From UBA4582 sp013204195 (lineage in GTDB: Bacteria; Pseudomonadota; Gammaproteobacteria; Pseudomonadales; Azotimanducaceae), in the NCBI GenBank assembly GCA_963925735.1, contig CAWUUH010000036.1:6624-70623 (forward strand): a stretch of DNA of 64,000 nucleotides, given 5' to 3'. Numbering within the stretch: the stretch's first letter is position 1; each line of letters starts with the position of its first letter. Under the pieces are notes generated by a model that searched no databases, was not told the DNA's origin, and saw nothing but the letters and a program-made list of their open reading frames with translations. A program made the position numbers and the translations under genes. This document shows, piece after piece, positions 43,069 through 51,825 of this stretch.

Positions 43069-44188
43069 TCGAGGGTACCTGCAAGGCGGCATTAAACCAG
43101 TCGATCAGTGCGGGATTCTCGGTTCGGGCGTAGCTGTGGGATAGCCCGGCAATTTCCCGATAGGTTAAGTCGGCGCCTGCTTGTTCGAGTTCTGCGCGAG
43201 CCATCCTTGCGATCTCCACCGGGAACATCCAGTCGAGGGTGCCGTGCACTAGGTAAATTGGTTTTTTGTGCGCATGCTGAAGGCGACCTTGCATCACAAT
43301 ATCGGGATGTAACACGCCGGAAAAGGGTGCCAGATGGGTAAAGGGGGAGTCTGGGTTCAGGCCTGCCTGCAGGCAATAGGAAGCGCCATCAGACATGCCG
43401 GTTAAGAGAATATGATCGTTATCAATCGTCCAGTTTTGGCGCAGGTAAGTCAGGATCTTGAGTAGTGCAGGTAGGTCACGGTCCGGACCGTCGAGAGCCC
43501 AGGTGTTACCGGTGGACGTGGGGGCGACGAGAATAAAGCCCCGGGTACGGGCTTCGCGCAGCCAAGACCAGATAAAATCGCTGCCGTGGCCAGTTCCTCC
43601 GTGGAGCGCCATCACGACGGAGGTCGGTGCTTGCAGGTCAAGATTTTCTGGTACATAGACCGAAAATCCACCCCTGACAGTGCGCGCATTGGCGACGCTG
43701 AGAATGCCGCGTGGTAAATCCTCACTCACGATAACGTCCGCTGGGGCAACTTCCTGATGGGCCAGTTGGCTGAGCAGTCTGCGATTGGCGCGGGCCTCAG
43801 GCTCGAGAAAGTACTGATTCACGGGCGTCATGGCGGGGGCCAAAGCGTAGATCTCCTCCTGTGCTCGGCAATGAGCCCGCATGGCTCGCATCATGGGTGC
43901 GATATCGGTGTGATCACCGGTGATTCCCTCGCAAGCTCGCAACGCGTAGGTTGCTGCCTGGTGTAGGGTCGAGCCGATCGCCGCGATATCCGGCGGAAAC
44001 TCTATCGTGCTAAAAAAATTGAAATCCTCTCTCAGTCGGGCCTCAAAGGGTTCGAAAGTGAGCTTGAGTTGGGCGCTGTGGGTTGGATGAAAATTGCGCT
44101 GCAACTGCTCGAAGGCCTCCATGGCAGTCAACATTGAGGGAACTATTCGAGTGATTGCGCTGAGTAGTTGGTCATCGTTTTGGGGCAT
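43061..44188 (-). CDS. Alpha/beta hydrolase (PHB-depolymerase/phospholipase-like)
   Basis: A 375-residue protein. Residues 1-165 are mainly helical and unknown. The hydrolase domain starts at SVYVPENLDLQAPTSVVMALHGG, with the Ser nucleophile in LLTGMSDGASY, Asp in YLVHGTLDWMFP and His in AGLSHSYART. This resembles feruloyl esterase or poly(3-hydroxyalkanoate) depolymerase-type hydrolases. No signal peptide is evident, so it should be cytoplasmic. The gene is translationally close to the nucleotidase gene; a joint role is not obvious. Confidence 0.82.
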   Translation of the reverse strand: MPQNDDQLLSAITRIVPSMLTAMEAFEQLQRNFHPTHSAQLKLTFEPFEARLREDFNFFSTIEFPPDIAAIGSTLHQAATYALRACEGITGDHTDIAPMMRAMRAHCRAQEEIYALAPAMTPVNQYFLEPEARANRRLLSQLAHQEVAPADVIVSEDLPRGILSVANARTVRGGFSVYVPENLDLQAPTSVVMALHGGTGHGSDFIWSWLREARTRGFILVAPTSTGNTWALDGPDRDLPALLKILTYLRQNWTIDNDHILLTGMSDGASYCLQAGLNPDSPFTHLAPFSGVLHPDIVMQGRLQHAHKKPIYLVHGTLDWMFPVEIARMARAELEQAGADLTYREIAGLSHSYARTENPALIDWFNAALQVPSNA

Positions 44189-44296
44189 GGGCGAGGGTCA
44201 AATGGCTTTGATGAGCAACTATACGATATTTTTCCGTAGGCTTCCCGACTATGATGCCTCTGGATGAGAACTCACTAGGACGCACCGGGCCGCTCA

Positions 44297-44971
44297 ATGA
44301 ATTACACGTTTCACCAACCCCCCCCCTGCCATGACCCGCTGCCGATTATTTATGCAGACGATGATATCCTGGTGGTGGATAAGCCTGCGGGTCTGTTGTC
44401 TGTGCCCGGGCGGATCATGAAAGATTGTGTTCTGAGTCGTGTGCTGCAGGCGTTTCCGCAAGCCAGAATCGTCCACCGACTCGATTTAGATACCTCTGGT
44501 GTGATGGTACTGGGTCTGAGTCAGCTGGCGGTGTCTGATCTGAATCGACAATTTCGTGAAAGGTTGGTGGTGAAAAGCTATGCCGCTGAGGTCTTTGGCA
44601 TTCTGGACCAGGCCCAAGGCGAGATCAGCTGGCCAATTGCACCCGATCCGGTTAATCGGCCTCGGCAAAAAATCGATCCGGAACATGGCAAGCACGCCAT
44701 TACGGAGTATCGACTGATTCTGCAGGGCCCGGAATCGGCACGCCTGGCATTATTTCCCTTGACGGGCCGCAGTCATCAACTCCGCCTGCATCTTGCTCAT
44801 CTGGGGCACCCCATACTGGGCTGTGACCTGTACGCTCATGAAACCGCTTTTCAGGCGGCGTCAAGACTGATGCTGCATGCGGAAAAGCTGGGCTTTAGTC
44901 ACCCTAGAACAGTCATGCCAGTAACGTTTTCCTCGCCAGTGCCCTTTCCCCGCGAGGCTAGCCGGGATTAA
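44297..44971 (+). CDS. RluA-family RNA pseudouridine synthase
   Basis: A 224-residue pseudouridine synthase. The catalytic aspartate lies in RIVHRLDLDTSGVMVLG, preceded by LVVDKPAGLLSVPG, and the C-terminal motif LFPLTGRSHQLRLHLAHLGHPILG (read in two parts) is complete. No S4 domain is present; the short length resembles RluA or TruC-type enzymes that modify 23S rRNA or tRNA. Its stop overlaps the convergent crotonase-family stop by four bases. Confidence 0.93.
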   Translation: MNYTFHQPPPCHDPLPIIYADDDILVVDKPAGLLSVPGRIMKDCVLSRVLQAFPQARIVHRLDLDTSGVMVLGLSQLAVSDLNRQFRERLVVKSYAAEVFGILDQAQGEISWPIAPDPVNRPRQKIDPEHGKHAITEYRLILQGPESARLALFPLTGRSHQLRLHLAHLGHPILGCDLYAHETAFQAASRLMLHAEKLGFSHPRTVMPVTFSSPVPFPREASRD

Positions 44972-45687
44972 TGTGCGTAGAGCGCCGGATTGGCGAGCAT
45001 ATAGGCAGGGCCATGGGGGCTGTTGATCGCCGCATTCTCGCCATATAGCGAGGCTTTCATAGCGCCATAAACCTTGCGGTTGGCCCCGAGTCGCGCAAGG
45101 CCTGCGGCTTCGCTGATTGCGGCTGCCTGGAGACCTTCTATTGTGGCGGTGCCCTGGACGATACCGGCAGCTAGTGCCGCTGGGCCAGTCCAGCGCCGGG
45201 CTAGCTGGACTGTCTCGAAGAACACATTCATCGGCAGTTTGTGGCGAAATAAAGCCAGCTCTGGCTGGGGTATGACCATCCCGATCTCGACCTCGTTCGC
45301 ACAAGCGAAGCCGCGGTCTTCGCGCATCCAGCGTTTGTCGTGACACAGAGCGCACATGAAACCTGCGCCAAAGGCATGACCATTAATCGCTGCGATACTG
45401 GGTAACGGGAGGCTGATGATCCGCGCCATCAGCGCCATGAATTCGGTGCCGAAAGCGTCGCGATCACCGCCGCGATGATCTCCGGTGCTGGCCCGCCAGT
45501 CCAAATCCAGGCCGTTAGAAAAGAACTTAGCACTGCTGGATGTGGTCACCAGTGCGGCTGGACCCGTAGAGGCCTCGACCTCATCGAGTGCGGCATTGAA
45601 TTGCCGAACAAACGTCGTATTCCAGCGGTTTTCGCCATCGTTCATGGTCAAGATAAAGACGTCGCCCTCGCGGGTCAGGTCGATCAT
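44968..45687 (-). CDS. Enoyl-CoA isomerase-like crotonase
   Basis: A 239-residue crotonase-family protein starting MIDLTREGDVFILTMNDGEN. The oxyanion segments are KFFSNGLDLDW and AAINGHAFGAGFMCALCHDK; FACANEVEIGMVIPQPELAL contains the putative catalytic glutamate. The sequence resembles plant-type delta3,delta2-enoyl-CoA isomerases used for unsaturated fatty acids. GGAG precedes the ATG at 45687; the frame extending to 45774 runs into the ccmA upstream region and is not supported. Confidence 0.87.
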   Translation of the reverse strand: MIDLTREGDVFILTMNDGENRWNTTFVRQFNAALDEVEASTGPAALVTTSSSAKFFSNGLDLDWRASTGDHRGGDRDAFGTEFMALMARIISLPLPSIAAINGHAFGAGFMCALCHDKRWMREDRGFACANEVEIGMVIPQPELALFRHKLPMNVFFETVQLARRWTGPAALAAGIVQGTATIEGLQAAAISEAAGLARLGANRKVYGAMKASLYGENAAINSPHGPAYMLANPALYAH

Positions 45688-45872
45688 GGGAGCTCCAATT
45701 TTCGGTAATGACAAGTTTTGGTGAAGAGTGGTCGGGACTATACCGGTTACTGGCCTGCGCTGACAATATTTCAAGGCAAGCGGCGTTCGAAGCAGGATTT
45801 ATCGTCAGAGGTCTGGCGGTCCAGATAAGGCGAAGCTTGGCGTAAATAGTCCGCAGCGGCACCTGACTCTGC

Positions 45873-45878
45873 TATTAT
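45873..45878 (+). promoter_or_regulatory. Candidate extended -10 promoter of ccmA
   Basis: TGC-TATTAT forms an extended -10 motif about 48 bases before ccmA; the -35 region is weak, as is common with extended -10 promoters. It lies in the 238-base divergent gap between the crotonase and ccmA genes. Confidence 0.42.
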
Positions 45879-45925
45879 CTGCAGTTGTCGATAAATGAAC
45901 GAAGCAACGCCGCGATCATGTGCCC

Positions 45926-46510
45926 ATGTTAAATGTCAGTCAGCTCTCCTGCGAACGAGATCATCGTCTCTTGTTTGAGAATCTGTCGTTTGTGGTGGGC
46001 GAAGGTGAGGTGCTTTTGGTTGAAGGCGGCAATGGTGCGGGGAAAACCACGTTGCTGCGGATTTTGTGTGGACTCTACACCGAGTTCAACGGTTTGGTCG
46101 ACTGGCAGCTGTCACAGTCACCTGTATATGTTGGGCATAAGCCTGGGGTCAAGGACCTGCTGAGTGCCCGTGAAAACCTCGCCTGGTTAACAAGCTTGCA
46201 CCAGATTAGCGTCACAGCGGCTCAGATTACTGAAGCATTACGACAGGTGGGGCTGCGGGGCTTTGAAGAGGTGCCTTGCGGGGCCATGTCTGAAGGTCAG
46301 CGAAAGCGAGTTAATCTCGCTCGGCTGTATTTGCTCGACAGTCAGGCCTGGGTGCTTGATGAGCCATTCAGCGCGATTGACGTTGCGGGGATTGCGAGTC
46401 TTGAAGCGCGGATAGATATGCACCTGGGGAGCGGCGGTTTGCTGATACTGACGAGCCACTTACCCTTAACATTGTCGCGATCGGTGAAGACGTTGAGGCT
46501 GGGTCAGTGA
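45926..46510 (+). CDS. ccmA: Cytochrome c maturation ABC ATPase CcmA
   Basis: ATP-binding subunit of the CcmABCDE complex that loads and releases heme from CcmE. The 194-residue protein has Walker A VEGGNGAGKTTLLRILCGLY, signature GAMSEGQRKRVNLARL, and Walker B AWVLDEPFSAID. The segment PVYVGHKPGVKDLLSARENL is typical of CcmA. Start may be ATG 45926 or GTG 45920. The stop overlaps the GTG start of ccmB. Confidence 0.95.
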   Translation: MLNVSQLSCERDHRLLFENLSFVVGEGEVLLVEGGNGAGKTTLLRILCGLYTEFNGLVDWQLSQSPVYVGHKPGVKDLLSARENLAWLTSLHQISVTAAQITEALRQVGLRGFEEVPCGAMSEGQRKRVNLARLYLLDSQAWVLDEPFSAIDVAGIASLEARIDMHLGSGGLLILTSHLPLTLSRSVKTLRLGQ

Positions 46511-47175
46511 GCCTGTTTTTGGGTGTTATCAAGCGAGAGTTGCTGATTGCCTATCGCAACTCGGCTGACCTGCTCAATCCGCTGATTTTCTTTGTTATCG
46601 TGATCAGTCTGTTTCCGTTGGGTATTGGTCCTTCCGAACAGGTGTTGAGACAAGTTGCCCCGGGGATAATCTGGGTCGCTGCTTTACTCTCGACCTTGTT
46701 GTCTATGGATATCATGTTTCGAAGCGACTACGACGATGGTTCGCTAGAGCAAATGACCTTGAGTCGTGAGCCGTTCTGGTTTCTGATTCTGGGGAAAATT
46801 GTCAGCCATTGGCTGGTCACCGGCGTCCCACTGGCCCTGCTGAGTCCGCTGCTAGCGCTCATGTTGTTTATGAATGAGTCCGGTGCCTGGGCGTTATTTT
46901 TCTCGCTCTTGCTGGGCACGCCGATTCTGAGCCTGTTGGGGGCTATTGGCGCGGGTCTGACGGTCGGTCTGCGTAAAGGGGGATTGTTGATCGCGGTATT
47001 GATTTTGCCTTTGTTTGTACCGGTACTGATTCTTGCTACGGCCATGGTTCAGGCTGGGATGCAGTCTTTGGATTACTCCGGCCATATGCTCTGGTTGGGT
47101 GCAATTCTCGCTGCCAGCATCGGTTTCGCGCCGATCGCGACCAGTGCCGGCGTCAGAATTTCTTTGAGCCACTAG
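46507..47175 (+). CDS. ccmB: Cytochrome c maturation membrane protein CcmB
   Basis: Inner-membrane partner of CcmA, 222 residues with about six helices. It begins SLFLGVIKRELLIAYRNSAD and contains the family segments ADLLNPLIFFVIVISLFPLG and PILSLLGAIGAGLTVGLRKG. GTG start overlaps the ccmA stop (GTGA), so the two are coupled. Within the Ccm complex it supports ATP-driven release of holo-CcmE. Confidence 0.95.
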   Translation: MSLFLGVIKRELLIAYRNSADLLNPLIFFVIVISLFPLGIGPSEQVLRQVAPGIIWVAALLSTLLSMDIMFRSDYDDGSLEQMTLSREPFWFLILGKIVSHWLVTGVPLALLSPLLALMLFMNESGAWALFFSLLLGTPILSLLGAIGAGLTVGLRKGGLLIAVLILPLFVPVLILATAMVQAGMQSLDYSGHMLWLGAILAASIGFAPIATSAGVRISLSH

Positions 47176-47412
47176 CCGGAGGTGCCTAGTTTGCGGGGTT
47201 CTGGTGTGCGTTTAGCAGGCGCCTATCCCGCTCGGGTTGACCCGCTGGACTGCGTAGTCGCGGTGCATCAATTCGACTTTATCTGGTCAATTTTCCCATG
47301 TTGATCAACACCAAGACGAAAATCTGGTAAAATATTTTGGTCCTCTGTTTGGACGTCAGCGGCGCTAAGGCGGCTGATTAACGTTTTGGATCATTCAAGG
47401 TGTGGCAAAGAC
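47176..47412 (+). promoter_or_regulatory. Gap inside the ccm cluster with a 12-base palindrome
   Basis: A 237-base gap separates ccmB from ccmC, although the rest of the operon is tightly overlapped. It holds the perfect palindrome TGTTGATCAACA (47299-47310) and, 17 bases after it, TAAAAT (47328-47333). A second promoter for ccmC-I is therefore plausible. The palindrome lacks the four-base spacer of an FNR site. Confidence 0.5.
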
Positions 47413-48150
47413 GTGTGGAATTGGTTTCATAAATTAAGTGCGCCTAAATCGTTTTTTGAGTTGAGTGGCAAACTGCTGCCCTGGTTTGGTCTGCTGGCGA
47501 TGTTAACCCTGGCTGTTGGCGCTGTCTGGGGTCTGGCATTCGCGCCCCCTGATTATCAGCAAGGTAATAGCGCGCGGATTATGTATGTCCACGTGCCAGC
47601 TTCAATTTTAGCCCAATCCAGTTACATGATGATGGCTTCCGCGGCCCTGGTGTTTCTTGTCTGGAGAATCAAACTGGCAGATATCGCCCTGCAGTGCGCG
47701 GCGCCCATTGGCGCATCGATCACCTTGTTAGCTTTGGTAACAGGCGCGATTTGGGGGAAGCCGACCTGGGGGACCTGGTGGGTCTGGGACGCACGTTTAA
47801 CCTCAACGCTAATACTGTTTTTTCTCTTTGTCGGTGTCATCGCTTTGCGTTCAGCCATGGATAATCGCGATTCCGCGGGTCGGGCAACGGCTGTCCTGGC
47901 GTTAGTCGGCGTGGTTAATTTGCCGATCATCAAATACTCTGTGGACTGGTGGTTTACCTTGCATCAATCATCCTCGTTCAGTCTGACCGCAAAACCGACC
48001 ATGCCCGCTGAAATGTGGATGCCGCTATTGATCATGGTTGTCGGTTTTTATTTGTTTTTTTTCGTTGCTTGGATGTTACGTATTCGGGCTGAAATATTAC
48101 ATCGAGAAATCCGAACCCAATGGGTCCGAGAGCGGGTGTTAAGTTCATGA
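47413..48150 (+). CDS. ccmC: Cytochrome c maturation heme-handling protein CcmC
   Basis: Inner-membrane protein that presents heme to CcmE. The roughly 245-residue chain has six helices and the tryptophan-rich WWD motif (TWGTWWVWDARLT), with flanking histidines in MYVHVPASI and WFTLHQSSSF. GTG at 47413 gives VWNWFHKLSAPKSFFELSG, which aligns with E. coli CcmC; the TTG at 47386 would add a non-family leader. Confidence 0.95.
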   Translation: MWNWFHKLSAPKSFFELSGKLLPWFGLLAMLTLAVGAVWGLAFAPPDYQQGNSARIMYVHVPASILAQSSYMMMASAALVFLVWRIKLADIALQCAAPIGASITLLALVTGAIWGKPTWGTWWVWDARLTSTLILFFLFVGVIALRSAMDNRDSAGRATAVLALVGVVNLPIIKYSVDWWFTLHQSSSFSLTAKPTMPAEMWMPLLIMVVGFYLFFFVAWMLRIRAEILHREIRTQWVRERVLSS

Positions 48151-48368
48151 ACTTCGGTAGCTTCAGTAGCTTCAGTGACTTTATTCAAATGGGCGAGCAT
48201 GGCTTGTTTGTCTGGAGTTGCTATGGCCTCACACTAGTGGTTCTGGTTGTTAATATTATTCGGCCGTTGCAGCTGCAGCGGCGGTTAATCAAGGAAAAGC
48301 GCCTGGCGATTGACCAAGAAGGTGCTCATTCGCAGACCCCATCGGCGCGCAAACAGGTGAATCAATGA
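48147..48368 (+). CDS. ccmD: Cytochrome c maturation protein CcmD
   Basis: A 73-residue one-helix membrane protein that stabilises the CcmABC-CcmE complex. It has the typical FIQMGEHGLFVWSCYGLTLV start of the helix and a basic tail (LQRRLIKEKR). Its ATG overlaps the ccmC stop (ATGA). Serine/phenylalanine repeats (FGSFSSFSDF) precede the helix. Confidence 0.92.
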   Translation: MNFGSFSSFSDFIQMGEHGLFVWSCYGLTLVVLVVNIIRPLQLQRRLIKEKRLAIDQEGAHSQTPSARKQVNQ

Positions 48369-48838
48369 AATTTGGTAAAATGAAACCCCAACGTCGCAAT
48401 CGGCTGATGATTGCCGGTTTGTTGGTGGTGAGTGTCGGTACTGCTGTGAGCCTGGCACTGAAGGCGTTGAATGAGAATATCAATTTGTACTATTCGCCTG
48501 CTCAGATCGTTCAGGGCGAGGCCCCGCGGAATACGCTGATCCGTGCCGGTGGCATGGTCGTAGCTAATAGCGTCAATCGATCAACAACAGATCTGCAGGT
48601 GAGCTTTGTGGTGAGTGATATGGGTGCTTCAGAGGTCATGATTAACTATGTCGGTATCCTGCCGGATTTGTTTCGCGAGGGTCAGGGCGTCATTGCCCGC
48701 GGGGTGCTGAACGATCAAAATGTTTTTATTGCGGAGGAAGTCTTGGCGAAACACGATGAAACCTATATGCCGCCAGAGATTTTGCAAACGCTGGCCGAGT
48801 CCAAGGCCAAAGCCGAGAAAAATGGAACGTCGTTATGA
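48365..48838 (+). CDS. ccmE: Heme chaperone CcmE
   Basis: Periplasmic heme chaperone, 157 residues, anchored by one N-terminal helix. The heme-binding histidine lies in VLAKHDETYMPPEIL, matching E. coli His130 context. The OB-fold segments YYSPAQIVQGEAP and RAGGMVVANSV are standard. ATG overlaps the ccmD stop. Confidence 0.96.
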   Translation: MKFGKMKPQRRNRLMIAGLLVVSVGTAVSLALKALNENINLYYSPAQIVQGEAPRNTLIRAGGMVVANSVNRSTTDLQVSFVVSDMGASEVMINYVGILPDLFREGQGVIARGVLNDQNVFIAEEVLAKHDETYMPPEILQTLAESKAKAEKNGTSL

Positions 48839-50808
48839 TTGCCGAGTTGGGTCACTTTAGTTTAATTTTGGCGTTAGGATTGGGCGTGTGCCTTGCGGTG
48901 CTGCCAACCATCGGTGTCTATCGTCGCCATGAAGGTTTGATGCGTCTCACCGGGTCGCTGTCGGCAGGCCTGTTTGTGTTTTTGTTGATCAGCTTCAGCT
49001 GTCTCGCCTATGCTTTCTGGGATGATGATTTTTCTGTGGCTTACGTCGCGCGAAATTCAAATTCGGCACTACCCCTGCAATTTAAATTGTCAGCTATTTG
49101 GGGTGCCCACGAAGGATCCTTTTTGCTCTGGACCCTGATTATGGGTGGCTGGACATTCGCCGTCAGTCTGTTCAGCGGCGGTTTGACCGTTGATATGCGG
49201 GCGCGAGTACTGGCCATTATGGGTGCGCTCAGCATTGGTTTCATATTGTTCATTCTCCTGACCTCCAACCCCTTTGATCGTATCCTGCCAGTGTTTCCCG
49301 CCGATGGCGCCGATCTGAATCCGTTGCTGCAGGACTTCGGCTTAATCGTCCATCCGCCCATGCTTTACATGGGGTATGTGGGTTTTGCGGTGCCGTTTGC
49401 CTTTGCCATTGCGACGCTGACCACGGGCAGGCTGGACTCAGCCTGGGCTCGTTGGTCTCGTCCTTGGACGAATGTTGCCTGGGCCTTTCTCACTGTCGGC
49501 ATTACCCTGGGTTCCTGGTGGGCTTATTATGAGCTCGGTTGGGGTGGCTGGTGGTTCTGGGATGCCGTTGAGAACGCGTCATTTATGCCTTGGCTGGTGG
49601 GCACTGCGTTGATTCATTCTTTGGCCGCCACAGAAAAACGTGGTGTGTTTAAGAGTTGGACCGTTTTGCTGGCGATATTTGCCTTTTCCTTCAGTTTGCT
49701 CGGTGCTTTTCTGGTGCGCTCTGGTGTGCTGACCTCGGTACATGCCTTTGCGGTTGATCCAGAGCGAGGTATGTTTATTCTGACATTCCTGGTGCTCGTG
49801 ATTGGTAGTTCTTTGACGCTCTACGCCATCAAGGTCTCAGGCATTAAGAGTGAGGCGGGGTTTGATTGGACTTCGCGCGAAACCATGATCTTGGCAAATA
49901 ACCTGTTGCTGGTGACGGCTGCTGGTGCTGTTCTACTGGGTACCTTGTATCCCTTGGTATACGAGGCGTTAACCGACGGTAAGAAAATTTCTGTTGGACC
50001 TCCCTACTTTAATGCCGTGTTCGTGCCCTTGATGCTGCTCCTATTCGTGATTATGGCGATCAGTCCTGCGTCGCGCTGGAAGAAAACGCCACGGGAGACA
50101 CTGCGCCGACAATTTCCCGCTTTGGTCGGTAGCTTGGTCGTGGTTGGGAGTTTGGTACTCGCGTTTGCGACAGAAGTCTCCGTGGCCGTGATATTAATCG
50201 ATACACTTGCCCTGTGGATTGTCAGTAATTTAGTGCGTGATTTATGGTCTAAGGTGGCGAATAAGGTGGCCAAGGTGCCGGCCTTGTTCCAGCAGACGAT
50301 GTCCTACTACGGCATGTTGTTGGGTCACTTGGGTATAGCCGTCACCATTGTCGGGGTTTGCACAACCGTGTACTACACCGAGGAGAAGGACCTTCGGATG
50401 GCTGCCGGTGACGTGGCTGAACTGGCGGGTTATGAATTCAGATTAAATGCGATGCGGCAAATCAAGGGCCCGAATTACGTGGCAGACCAGGGCGAGGTTG
50501 AGGTGCTTCAAGGGGGTAGATCGATCGTCAAACTCTATCCAGAGAAGCGCTTTTATGCAGTGTCAAAAAATGTAATGACCGAGGCGGATATTGACCCGAC
50601 ACTATTTCGCGATCTGTTCGTAGCTCTGGGTGAGCCCGTCGGCGACGACGCTTGGGCAGTCAGAATCCACTATAAGCCGTTCGTGCGTTGGATCTGGTTT
50701 GGTGGTTTGCTCATTGCTCTCGGTGGTTTTTGTACGGTTCTTGATCGCCGCTACCGGGCAGTTAAACGCAGCCGGCAGCCCGCTGTGACATTAGGTGTGG
50801 CTGCATGA
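48835..50808 (+). CDS. ccmF: Heme lyase subunit CcmF
   Basis: Large inner-membrane component of the heme ligation complex, 657 residues with about 15 helices. The WWD region reads GWGGWWFWDAVENASFMPWL, and conserved histidines are seen in LIVHPPMLYMGY and ALIHSLAATEKRG. It takes heme from holo-CcmE and joins it to apocytochrome with CcmH/CcmI. ATG overlaps the ccmE stop. Confidence 0.97.
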   Translation: MIAELGHFSLILALGLGVCLAVLPTIGVYRRHEGLMRLTGSLSAGLFVFLLISFSCLAYAFWDDDFSVAYVARNSNSALPLQFKLSAIWGAHEGSFLLWTLIMGGWTFAVSLFSGGLTVDMRARVLAIMGALSIGFILFILLTSNPFDRILPVFPADGADLNPLLQDFGLIVHPPMLYMGYVGFAVPFAFAIATLTTGRLDSAWARWSRPWTNVAWAFLTVGITLGSWWAYYELGWGGWWFWDAVENASFMPWLVGTALIHSLAATEKRGVFKSWTVLLAIFAFSFSLLGAFLVRSGVLTSVHAFAVDPERGMFILTFLVLVIGSSLTLYAIKVSGIKSEAGFDWTSRETMILANNLLLVTAAGAVLLGTLYPLVYEALTDGKKISVGPPYFNAVFVPLMLLLFVIMAISPASRWKKTPRETLRRQFPALVGSLVVVGSLVLAFATEVSVAVILIDTLALWIVSNLVRDLWSKVANKVAKVPALFQQTMSYYGMLLGHLGIAVTIVGVCTTVYYTEEKDLRMAAGDVAELAGYEFRLNAMRQIKGPNYVADQGEVEVLQGGRSIVKLYPEKRFYAVSKNVMTEADIDPTLFRDLFVALGEPVGDDAWAVRIHYKPFVRWIWFGGLLIALGGFCTVLDRRYRAVKRSRQPAVTLGVAA

Positions 50809-51365
50809 GCAGCCTGAATAAGAGCCTGTTAATACCGCTGGTTATATTTATTGTGTTAGTGGCAATTTTAGCCGGCGGCTTCGGTCTGAAAGATCCACAT
50901 TTTCTACCCTCCCAGTTGATTGATCAGCCGTTCCCTGATTTTTCACTTTCGGAGCTGAATGATCCGAGCCGAGAACTGACTGCGAGTGACTTACGGGGTC
51001 AGGTTGTGCTGGTTAATGTTTGGGCCACTTGGTGTCCCAACTGCCTGATTGAACATCCTGAATTACTTCGTATCAGCCGTGAGGAAGGGGTGCCCTTGTT
51101 GGGTATTAATTATAATGACGATTCGTCTAAGGCGCGTCAGTGGCTGGTACGTCACAACAATCCTTTTCAATTTAATATTGTTGATGATAAAGGCAAATTA
51201 GGTATCGAATTAGGGGTGTACGGCGCACCGGAAACATTTATTGTTGATGCCAAAGGCGTCATTCGCTATCGACATGTGGGGCCAGTGTCACGTCGTATTT
51301 GGGAAGAAACCTTAGGCCCAATTATCGAATTGTTGGAAACTAATCCCGACGGGTTAAAGGGCTAA
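50805..51365 (+). CDS. ccmG: Thiol:disulfide protein CcmG (DsbE)
   Basis: A 186-residue membrane-anchored thioredoxin-fold protein that keeps the apocytochrome CxxCH cysteines reduced. The active site is WATWCPNCLIEHPEL, with cis-Pro region GVYGAPETFIVD. The N-terminal helix is LLIPLVIFIVLVAILAGGFG. ATG overlaps the ccmF stop. Confidence 0.96.
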   Translation: MSSLNKSLLIPLVIFIVLVAILAGGFGLKDPHFLPSQLIDQPFPDFSLSELNDPSRELTASDLRGQVVLVNVWATWCPNCLIEHPELLRISREEGVPLLGINYNDDSSKARQWLVRHNNPFQFNIVDDKGKLGIELGVYGAPETFIVDAKGVIRYRHVGPVSRRIWEETLGPIIELLETNPDGLKG

Positions 51366-51366
51366 A

Positions 51367-51825
51367 ATGCTAACGAAAGTTCATCGTATTGTCATCCTGT
51401 TCGCCTTGGCGTTATGCCAGGCTCCAGCTTGGGCCGCCATCGATGCGTATCCATTCCCTAAAGATGAAATGCGCCAGCAATATAATAGCCTGATTGCAGA
51501 GCTTCGTTGCCCTCAGTGTCTGAATACGAACATAGCCGGTTCGGATGCCATGATTGCCAAAGACTTGCGCCGCGAAGTTCACCGCATGGTCCTTGAAGGC
51601 CAGTCCGATGATGACATTAGGGCGTTTATGCTGGCCCGCTATGGTGACTTCATTCTTTACAAGCCCCAACTTAGAGCAGGGACGCTGGTTCTCTGGTTTG
51701 GTCCAGGGATATTCTTCATCATCGCGCTCGTTGTGATCTTCGGAATGTTACGTCGTCGTAAGACTAACGTGACAGCCCTCTCTGATCAGGATCAGGAGCG
51801 CCTCAAACAGTTGTTATCAAAATGA
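51367..51825 (+). CDS. ccmH: Cytochrome c maturation protein CcmH
   Basis: A 152-residue protein with a signal peptide, the redox motif LRCPQCLNTNIAGSDA, a three-helix bundle and a C-terminal membrane helix (LVLWFGPGIFFIIALVVIFG). It exchanges disulfides with CcmG and apocytochrome. This is the short CcmH, equivalent to the N-terminal part of the E. coli fusion protein; CcmI is encoded separately downstream. Confidence 0.95.
   Translation: MLTKVHRIVILFALALCQAPAWAAIDAYPFPKDEMRQQYNSLIAELRCPQCLNTNIAGSDAMIAKDLRREVHRMVLEGQSDDDIRAFMLARYGDFILYKPQLRAGTLVLWFGPGIFFIIALVVIFGMLRRRKTNVTALSDQDQERLKQLLSK

Noticed and set aside
47299..47310. FNR-type site before ccmC
   Set aside because: TGTTGATCAACA lacks the four-base spacer between TTGAT and ATCAA required for FNR.
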